DNA of 64,000 nucleotides, taken from assembly GCF_905220565.1 (NCBI RefSeq), contig NC_059408.1, positions 12,710,508-12,774,507 on the forward strand. Direction: 5' to 3'. The translations under genes were made by a program, and so were the position numbers. Positions within the stretch are counted from its first letter, which is position 1. The number at the start of each line of letters is the position of its first letter. Of this stretch, positions 1-10,400 are shown piece by piece. Under the pieces are notes generated by a model. That model saw nothing but the letters and a program-made list of their open reading frames with translations. It had not been told where the DNA came from and searched no databases. This DNA comes from Melitaea cinxia (Eukaryota > Arthropoda > Insecta > Lepidoptera > Nymphalidae).

Positions 1-150
1 TGAGTGAGGTTGGCTGGAGCTCGTGGGGGAGATTGGGGGTAGGGTCGGCAACGCCCTTGCTATGCTTTTGGCGTTGCATGCGTCTATAAGCTACGGTAAT
101 CGCTTACCATCGAGTGAGCCGTACACTGGTTTGTTGACCTAGTTATATAA
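1..150 (-). repeat. Interspersed repeat, family A (partial)
   Basis: On the - strand this carries the family A core: a run like GTACGGCTCAC, then GATGGTAAGCGATTAC and a TAGCTTATAGACGC block, then GTTGCCGACCC. Fuller copies occur at 3880, 13030, 37060, 50250 and 58620. The copy is cut by the window edge. Confidence 0.7.
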
Positions 151-452
151 AAAAAGAATGTTATAATATATGAATGTATTATTTCCAATAGCGTCAGAGT
201 ATTTTTCAATATAAAGTATGCATAATAACTGTTTTTATTTATTTATCATACTTGAGTATGTATATAGTTGATCGTCATAACGTTCGATCGTCGTTTATGA
301 TTATGGAAAAATTTAGCACAAAGTAAAAATAGAGTGCACTTTAATAGATTGGACGTGGGCGGTAGTAAAATTTGCTTTACCTTGGCGTGCAGTGGTAAAC
401 AAATGCATCACGATATTGTACATTATGTCGAAAATAATATTTTAAGGAAATA

Positions 453-1357
453 ACTACTACTCCTTTACTAAAGAATTAGTGTGAATAAATGTTTGATCGA
501 ACCACTTAGACAACGTTACCTATAACAATAAAAATAAGACTCTATGTGAAATAATTGTGTTTGCTTGCAAACGAAAAAAAACCGACTTCAATTACATTGA
601 TGAGTAATACAACGTAGATCGACGAAAAAATAGTCAAGTAACTACGCGTTATCAAAGATTACTCAAAAAGTATTTATCAGATCTTAATAAAATTTATATG
701 TGACCACATGATAAACATCAGCTTTCGATTAAATTAAAAATTATCAAAATCGGTACACCTAGTAAAAAGTTATTGCGGATTTTCGAGAGTTTTCCTCGAT
801 TTCTCTGGGATTTCTTCATCAGATCCCGATTTCCTTATCATGGTACCAAACTAGGGATATTCCCTTCCCAGCAAAAAAAGAATTATCAAAATCGGTACAT
901 CCAGTAGAAAGTTATGCGGTATAATACAACGTAGGTCAACGAAAAAAGCGTCAAGTAAAAACGCATTATTAGATATAACTCAAAAAGTAGTTGTTAGATT
1001 GCAAATAAATTTAAATGGGACCAATTGACACACACCTCCTTTCGATTAAAAAAAGATTTGTCGAAATCGGTCTACCCAGTCAAAAGTTCTGATGTAACAT
1101 ACATAGAAAAAAAAAAAAAAATAATAAAAAAAAAATACAGTCGAATTGAGAACCTCCTCCTTTTTTGGAAGTCGGTTAAAAACTTACTAAAGAAAATAAT
1201 TTGATTTTTTTTAATACATCTACTACTCCTTTACTAAAGAATTAGTGTGAATAAATGTTTGATCGAACCACTTAGACAACGTTAACTATAACAATAAAAA
1301 TAAGACTATGTGAAAAAACTTACTAAAGAAAATAATTTGAATTTTTTTTAATACATC
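453..1357 (+). repeat. Tandem duplication (X-Y)2 split by a transposable element
   Basis: A ~95-bp block X (453-550) recurs at 1220-1313, and a ~42-bp block Y (1180-1220) recurs at 1314-1357. The family E element at 551-1180 sits exactly between the first X and first Y. The order is therefore X-element-Y-X-Y: a ~135-bp tandem duplication whose first copy carries the insertion. Confidence 0.8.
551..1180 (+). mobile_element. Family E inverted-repeat element (non-autonomous)
   Basis: The element opens near a TGTTTGCTTGCAAACG palindrome followed by AACCGACTTC, and closes with GAAGTCGGTT, so its ends are inverted. The interior has loosely repeated ATCGAAATCGGT-type blocks and an A-rich run. The copy at 46213-46852 is near-identical. 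It has no coding capacity. Its superfamily is not assigned. Confidence 0.7.
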
Positions 1358-1520
1358 ACTCATTTACGTTTAAGAGTCGTAAACTATTTTAAAATATTTT
1401 ATATTTTAATACTTTACCCTTGTTAAAAAGTTTTCCTGAATAGGTACACGATTTAATGCTACTTCGTTAAATGTTAGGCGTCTATATATTATTTACATAT
1501 TGTATCTTTTACAGGTAATA

Positions 1521-4500
1521 ATGAGTCAGGAGAACAATAATCAGACATACGAGGTATGTTATCATATTGGAGTTAAAATCTTAAAAAAGTGGTATATAAT
1601 ACTAATATATAAAAGTTGGTCAGTTTTCGAGTTACAGAGATAGTAATAGCATCATATAATCATAGTTATCTACCAACGGTCAGTGGAGCAGCGTGGTGGA
1701 TTAAGCTCCAATCCTTCTCCTACACGGAAAAAGGGGCATATGCCCAGCAGTTGGATGTTACAGGCTGAATGCAATAGTAAAGTTAGAAAGTAGGTTATTT
1801 TTTTTTTAAATTACTTGCACTTAAAACACAACGGCATAAAAGGCCTGTGCTGGTGCCTGACAATTTAGTCTTTGCAGTAGACGTGATTTTGGCATATACA
1901 GATAAACTGGATTATATTGTATGTCCGTTCCTTTGTTTTTAGAAGTTTGGAAAATTATATTCACCGAAAACGTTATTTTTTTTAAATAAAACAAAAAGGA
2001 GTTCCAGTTAGTAAGTGTTAAAACTTCATTTAATGGAAACATCAATCAATCAATCAATCATTACAGCCTATACAGTCCACTGCTGGACATAGGCCTCCAC
2101 AAGTTTACGCCAAAAATAACGTGAACTCATGTGTTTTTGCCCATAGTCACAACCCTGGGCAGGCGGGTTGGTGACCGCAGTACTGGCTTTGTCGCACCGA
2201 AGACGCTGCTGCCCGTCTTCGGCCTGTGTATTTCAAAGCCAGCAGTTGGATGGTTATCCCGCCATCGGTCGGCTTCTTAAGTTCCAAGGTGGTTGTGGAA
2301 CCTTGTTATCCCTTAGTCGCCTCTTACGACATCCACGGGAAGAGAGGGGGTGGCTAAATTCTTTAGTGCCGTAGCCACACAGCATGCATGCAAGCAGCAG
2401 CAATGGAAACATGTTTAATACAAAATAATTAGTGGTTATTATTATCTAATGAATTTCTTAGATATAACCTAGACAAATATACGTTAAACAAATTCTATGT
2501 TCATTTTAATGTTTTTGCATCAGAGTGCCATCTATTAAATAAACTTTGTACTACATTGTAGCTGCCGTAAAATATCACGAGTTATTTATTTCTGTTGTGT
2601 CGGTGTGATAAGTGTTTTTAAAATTTCATAGATGTCGCTAGTAAGGTTTTAAAAATAAAAGCACTAATAATTGAATCTAGTGTGGCTCAGCAGTGTTCAT
2701 TTAGTAATTAGGTACCTTATAAAATATCTTATACTATTAAACGAGCAATTCTTGTATATATATATATAATCTGAATCTCGGAAACGGCTCCAACGATTTT
2801 CATGAAATTTAGTATGCAGGGGATTACGGGGGAGATAAATAAACCTAGCTAGGATTCATTTTTAGAAAATGTCGTTTTATCCCTGTTTTAAGGCAATGAA
2901 AAAATGGCTACAATATCGTTAGAATAAGAAGGTAAATTTCGCATCTGTCAATAAAGTTGTAATAGCTCAGGGGAAATCGGCCGATCGCGCTCGGCCGAAA
3001 AGATCATGGTTCGAATCCTCAAGTTTTCCAGATCGATTATCGTTTTTTTTTCTTTTTTTTTTCTAAAAAAAAATAAAATCGAAAAATATTATTCAATTAA
3101 ATACGAATTACATATTGATAAAATATTATTTTATCAATATGTAATTCGTATTTAATTATGATTTTCAAAAAACACGATTTACTAAAAATACCGAGCTAAG
3201 CTCGGTCACCCAGGTCCTATTTTTAAAGCGTCAAAATTGCACTTTCAAATCGTTTGTTCGGTAAAATCACAAGTAGATAACCAATAAAAATATTAGTTGG
3301 AACATCAGGAATAATTTATTTATTGTATTTTTTAATTTTACCAGGTCCATAAATCCGAAGAACTAGGCAGATATCTCGTCGCTGCTCGTGACCTCTCTCC
3401 CGGCGATGTTGTTTTATCAGAACTACCACTAATCTTTGGACCAAAAGCCATGCTTGACCCTGAAGCATCTATGCCATGTGTGGGATGCTATAAGCCAGTA
3501 TTCACTGACGTTGGAGAAAGATGTTCTAGGTATTCTCTTTTTTTTTAACCTATTGCATAAAAATTTAAGGTTCCATTTGTGATCAATTTAGCTTTTTTTT
3601 ATTAATATTTTGACATTTGTAATTAGTTTCACCTAAAGTAAATTTTTGCAATAATTGTCATTTATGATCAAGAAATAAATTTAACATTCCTCAAAATAAT
3701 GCTATTAATAATAGCATTATTAGTGGTCTTGGTAGAAACAGACCTAAGTCAATTTGTATTGTATATATTGCCAATATTAATACCTGTATGTAGCCTTTAA
3801 CTTTTAGTGTTAAATGTTAATGATAAAGTTATTACTTTATTATATAATAATTTGCGTTCAGCCTGTATCATCCCACTGCTTAATCCTTACAGAAGATCAC
3901 AGCAAAATAATACTGTTTTCAAGCAGTATTGTGTTCCTGTTGGTGAGTAAGGTGACCAGAGCTCCTGGGGGGATTGGGGATTGGGTCGGCAACGCGCTTG
4001 CGATGCCTCTGGTGTTGCTGGCGTCTATAAGCTACGGTAATCTCTTACCATCAGGGGAGCCGTACGCTTGTTTGCTGACCTAGTGATATAAAAAAAAAAA
4101 ACCACCACGCTGCTCCCATTGCAGGTTGGCGGATATGTTCCCTGCTATAAGTAACGTTCGCTATCAGGTATTTGTGATAATAACCGGGACCGAAGGCTTA
4201 ACGTGCTCTCCGAGGCACGGTGGGGTTACCCACAAGGACATACATCCAAACCGGAATGGAATATTTATAGAAATACAAATATCCGCAAACCGTCTGTGTT
4301 TTAGGCGACTACTTGCATCTCTACACCACAGCGGTTTTTATATAATAATTTAAAATATATATATAATAATTTATTATAGATAATTAAATTTATTTATTTA
4401 ATGTATAAGGGTCAGTGGTACTTTCTAGATGCGGATGGCCTGTGTGTTCAGGAAACTGTCCAGGATTGAATGATCCTCGCCACCACGGTGTTGAATGTAT

Positions 4501-7457
4501 CATTCTCAGTACCCGCCCTGAATGCGTGCTTGATAATATGGCTGAATATTACAGGTATTTCGGATTGAGTAATTTATGTAGGTATAATAATCAGCTAGCT
4601 TAATAAATTAGAACAGAGGTCGGCAACCTTTTGGCGGACATGAGGTACATAGTGAAAAAAGGCGGGCCCGCACTTGTAAGATAATTTTGTATCTAATAGA
4701 TATCTATTATAAATGGGTGCTATAATTGACTTTAAAAATGCGAAATTATTTATCTTTATTTAATTAAATGACAAAGGAACAATGAAAACATAATGAAGGG
4801 AAAACAAAAACTAACATAAAACAAAGACTTCAAAGTACTTAAAAACTAATTAATGAAAAATTAAGACAATTTAAAAAAATGGATGTCACGTTTGAGGCTG
4901 TATTTGAGAGGATACTTTTTTGTAGTTCAGTTTTCATGATGTAATATAATTCTTCTTGGTGGTTTATTGTAACGGTAAAACAGAGGACAAAGAGATAAAC
5001 ATATCGCATCCTGTTAGCTGTTAGCATGTTGGTGTATTGGCGTGTTGGCTGTTGGCGTGTTGGCGTGTTGGCGTGTTGGCGTGTTGGCGTGTTGGCGTGT
5101 TGGCGTGTTGGCGTGTTGACGTGTTGGCATGTTGGCGTATTGGCTGTTGGCGTGTTGGCGTGTTGGCGTGTTGGCGTGTTGGCGTGTTGGCGTGTTGGCA
5201 TGTTGGCGTATTGGCTGTTGGCGTGTTGGTGTGTTGGCGTGTTGGCTGTTGGCGTGTTGGCGTATTGGCGTGTTGGCGTGTTGGCATATTAGCGTATTGG
5301 CGTGTTGGCTGTTGGCGTGTTGGCATGTTGGCGTGTTGGCGTGTTGGAGTGTTGGCGTGTTGGCTGTTGGCATATTGGCGTGTTGGCGTATTGGCGTGTT
5401 GGCGTGTTGGCGTGTTGGCTGTTGACTGTTGGCGTGTTGGCTGTTGGCATGTTGGCTGTTGGCGTATTGGCGTGTTGGCGTGTTACCATATTGGCGTATT
5501 GGCGTGTTGGCTGTTGGCGTGTTGGCATGTTGGCGTGTTGGCGTGTTGGAGTGTTGGCGTGTTGGCTGTTGGCGTATTGACGTGTTGGCGTATTGGCGTG
5601 TTGGCGTGTTGGCGTGTTGGCGTGTTGGCTGTTGACTGTTGGCGTGTTGGCTGTTGGCGTGTTGGCATGTTGGCGTATTGGCGTGTTGGCGTGTTGGCTG
5701 TTGGCTGTTGGCGTGTTGGCGTGTTGGCGTGTTGGCTGTTGGCGTATTGGCGTGTTGGCTGTTGGCGTGTTGGCGTATTAGCGTGTTGGCTGTTGGCGTA
5801 TTGGCGTGTTGGCTGTTGGCGTGTTGGCGTGTTGGCCTGTTCACCCGCGCTTTAAACATGTCCGGGTTGTATGAACTCGGAAATACAGACGCCGGCAAGG
5901 AATTTCACTGATTCTACTTTCAACCACATTCATATATTATGTATGAATAATCAAATTTATTGTATACGAGTCAAAGTAACGGTAAATATGTTGACGTGAA
6001 CGGCTACTTTTAATAATTAAGTAATTAGCTACAACGAAATTGAATCATTTTATTGTGTTAGTGCATAGAGTAAAAAATATCGTGCTGAAGTTTGGAGCAG
6101 CCCAACGCAGATATTGCAGGTGTTGTTTGTCACTGTAGTCATACAAAAAAATTACCCTTAAGAGTCCTACTGCTGGACTTCTCTCTATCTATATCTATAA
6201 TATATATAAAAGCGAAAGGTCACTCACTCATCACGAAATCTCCGAAACTATAACACCTACAAACTTGAAATTTGGCAGGTAGGCTCCTTATAGGACGTAG
6301 ACATCTGCTAAGAACGGATTTTACGAAACTCGACCCCTAAGGGGGTAAAACGGGGGTTGCAAGTTTGTATGAAAGTCCTATGTTTTTGAAGTAAAAAACT
6401 TGAAATTTAAAATGTAAGCTCTATAGATGGTGAAAAGGTGTCCAAATAATGTATCTTTAGAAATCAACTCCTTTTTGGGGTTATAACGGGGTATCGTAGG
6501 TTGACTCACCCATCACGAAAGCTCCGAAACTATAACACTTAAAAACTTGAAATTTGGTAGATTGGCCCCTAATAGGTCGTAGACACCCGCTAAGAACGGA
6601 TTTTACGAAACTCGACCCCTAAGGGGGTAAAACGGGGTTTGGAAGTTTGTATGAAAGTCCTATGTTTTTGAAGTAAGAGACTTGAAATTTAAAATGTAAG
6701 CTCTAAAGATGGAGAAAAGGTGTCCAAATAATGTATCTTTAGAAATCAACTCCCTTTTGGGGTTCAAACGGGGGATGGTAGGTTGATTCACTCATCACGA
6801 AATCTCCGAAACTATAACACCTACAGACTTGAAATTTAGCAGGTAAGCTCCTTATAGGGCGTAAACCATCGCTAAGAATGGATTTTACAAAACTCAACCC
6901 CTAAGGGGGTAAAACGGGGGTTGGACGTTTGTATGAAAATCCTATGTTTTAGAAGTAAGAGACTTGAAATTTAAAATGTATGCTTATAGATAGTGAGAAG
7001 GTGTTCAAATAATGTATCTTTAGAAATCAACTCCCTTTTGGGGTTAAAACGGGGGATGGTAGGTTGATTCACTCATCACGAAATCTCCGAAACTATAACA
7101 GCTACAAATTTGAAAATCGGCAAGTAGGTTCTTTATAGGGCGTATACATTTGCCAGGAACGAATTTTATAAAACTCGACCCCTAAGGGGATAAAACGGGG
7201 GTTGGAAGTTTGTATGAAAATAATTTGCGTTAAGCATCTTAATAGTGTGCTGTGTGGCTGCGGCACTAAAGAATTTAGCCACTCCCTCTCTTCCCGTGGG
7301 TGTCGTAAGAGGCGACTAAGGGATAACAAGGTTCCACAACCACCTTGGAACTTAAGAAGCCGACCGATGGCGGGATAACCATCCAACTGCTGGCTTTGAA
7401 ATACACAGGCCGAAGACGGGCAGCAGCGTCTTCGGTGCGACAAAGCCAGTACTGCGG

Positions 7458-7491
<34 letters not shown>

Positions 7492-10400
7492 GCAAAACAC
7501 ATGAGTTCACGTTATTTTTGGCGTAAACTTGTGGAGGCCTATGTCCAGCAGTGGACTGTATAGGCTGTAATGATGATGATCTTAATAATAATGCATATCT
7601 TCATAACCACGCGGATGTAGTCGCGGGCAACAGTTAGTGTATTATAAAACAAAGTTCCCAAAAGAGCGTATGTGATCGATTCCCTCAAAATCTACTTAAC
7701 GGATTTTCATGCGGTTTCACAAATGGAGAGAGGGCTTCAAGAGGAAGGCTTACGGAACGGCAAAGCCGATTTTAATGAGAGTTTCACTGGAAGTTTGCCG
7801 GGAAAACTTTGTGACAAACTGATTTCAACGCGGGCGAAGCCGCGGGCACAGCTAGTTCAATATAAATAAATAAAAGTGGAGTGTCTGTTTGTAATATTAA
7901 AATAACCTCTTTTTACTAAATTCCTACTTATGTATACACGGTACATATACTAAAATAACATTTTTTATAATTTTTGTCCATCTGTCTGTTTGTTCCGGCT
8001 AATCACTGAAACGGCTGGACCAATTTTTACGGGACTTGCACTGGCAGATAGCTGATGTAATAAGATAAGGAGTAACTTAGGCTACTTTATTTGAAATTTG
8101 TTTTTATATTATAACTGCAAACTGAACAATAACAATAATTTGTTAAATTCCACGCGGGAAAAGTCGCGGGCACAGCTAGTAATTATATAGTATTGTGTTT
8201 TACTTCATTACTTATTTTACAACGATACCTATGATTCACACTTAAAACTACTACATCACCTAAAAAAGTGTAAAGGATACGATATTTTTAAGTAATTTTT
8301 TTAATAAAATATGTTTATTACTACGAAATATGTCGGACGATTTCGCGGGTAAAGGTAGCAATATATCTAATAAATAGTGCAACAACTTTTAACACTTTAT
8401 AAAAGTTGTTTCTAAATATAGAAAATATAACAAAATATTTATACATACTGTTCCTATTAATTTTTGTATGTACACATAATTTACTCATATTAGTTTAACT
8501 AACCAGTCTCGTCATATTCATAATAATATGAACCCGTGACCAATCGAATTCAAATACTACTGAGGCCGCTGCCTCGAATCTTGCGGACAGCGGGTGGTGG
8601 TGGCGGCGCGTGAGCGGCGTGATCTTATGCGTAATATCAAATGGACCGGCCCATTTGGTTCCCTCGAAAACAGCGGCGACCGGATTCAGTTCTTGTTTAG
8701 CTCACAATAAATTGAGCGTTAGGAATAAATTTGAATCAAAAAGATATTGTCGCCGTTGTTCAGACATTTTTTTCGCGAAGAAAAACAAATATCTCGATGA
8801 CACAACCACGATCACAACACTACGCAGCTATAGGGCCACGCGATCTACCCGCTGGTTTCGAAAACGGGTATGCGTTGCTCGCCTCGCTACCGCGTCGCCG
8901 CCGCCGCCGCCGCCATCCCGCTGCCCGCAAAATTCGAGGCAGCAGCCTTATTTTCACACATTCTTTCGAAACGACTATATAGACCAACGTGCCTCCCGTT
9001 GTAGTTTCTTGTGGAAATTTCTAAAAAAATCACACAGAGGGACAATAGATCATTTCACTAAAATGTTTAGAGACACCACATTTCTATAGGCATGTATCAA
9101 TTTTAGATGATATAGTGCTGTATGAAATAAATGACATTATGCTACGTTATCGCTATTGTTACAGACATGATGCATTATTGCCATTGCGATGTCTTCTGCT
9201 CCAATATACGGATCCCGAAAAATGGAAAACGTTATCTGAAATGCAGTCGCATATGGAATGTCGTTTGCCTGGTACGGAGATTTATGAGTGCGTATAAAAG
9301 AAATTACCTTTATTAAATTGTCGATTTTTTCGACTTTAAACTAGAAAATAAATAAAATCCTATTAAAGATAATTTTAAAACCAAAAATCTAGATGGTTGC
9401 AAAATAAATATTAAACATTTAATTTTATTTTAATTAGTAAATTTAATTTTTTACGACAAATAAACAGGACAAAAATTAAAACTATTAAACTTTAATTAAA
9501 ATAATTTTAAGTTATTTGTTTAAGTCTATATTTGACTAGCCCGTTGGTACAGTTTGCAGTGACCCTGCTTTATGCTCCGGGGGTTGTGGGTTCGATTCCC
9601 ACCATGAGTTTGGGTGTAATATATATATTTAATTATATATGTAATATTTAAAATTATGTTTATCGAAAAAAAAATATATGTAGCTATACCAGTCGGCTGT
9701 TACCTATAACACAAGCATTAACTTGCTTACTTTAGGAACAGACGACCTTGTGTATATTGTGTAGATATTTATTTATTTATTTATTTTTTATGTTTTTCTT
9801 TTTAGCGAAGCAAATGAATTCGTTGTGGAATATCTTATAAATAGTTTTATTGATAAACTAGATGATTCTACTAAGAATAAATATCTGAAAGATATATCAG
9901 CAGATCTTATACACGTTATGTGTGGGATAATTGATACAAATGCATTAGAGATCCGATTGCCCGATGGAGCTGAACTTAACGCTTTATATCCTTTTACGTG
10001 CTTAATGGAACACAGTTGTATTCCAAATACAAAACATGTATTCAATCTTTGCACAAAAGACAAAAACGATAGCTACCGAATAACTGTTAAAGTAGTGGTT
10101 CCGATACCAAAAGGAAGTCATATAGCTACGATGTACAGTCATGCGTTATGGGGCACACAAGCAAGAAGACAACATTTAAAAGACACGAAATACTTTTCGT
10201 GCACATGTCAAAGGTGTAGCGACCCTACCGAATTGGGTACCTATTTAAGCGCAATGAAATGTTTCGGAGACGACAAAGGACCCTGTGATGGTGTACATCT
10301 TCCGGAAGATCCATTAGATGAAGAGACAGAATGGGCTTGCAGTAAATGTTCAATTAAAGTGAATAATTCACAAATAAATATGCTAATATCCCAAATGGGC

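Noticed and set aside
4415..4603. Reading SMYD exon 3 on to the second possible donor near 4585
   Set aside because: The donor at 4554 joins in phase to exon 4 at 9165 and gives the expected spacing between the MYND finger and the PLRCLLL segment.
5014..5911. Several open frames up to 294 codons on both strands (NTPTRQHA and ACWRVGVL repeats)
   Set aside because: They follow automatically from an 8-bp repeat without stop codons in most phases; exons of the SMYD gene flank them in the same orientation as intron borders.
8610..9089. 159-codon arginine- and proline-rich frame
   Set aside because: It lies within the GC-rich inverted-repeat element and its CCG run, inside SMYD intron 3, and has no domain.
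9115..9164. Upstream extension of SMYD exon 4 to the TTTTAG at 9106
   Set aside because: That acceptor is out of phase with exon 3; the TTGTTACAG acceptor at 9164 restores the phase.
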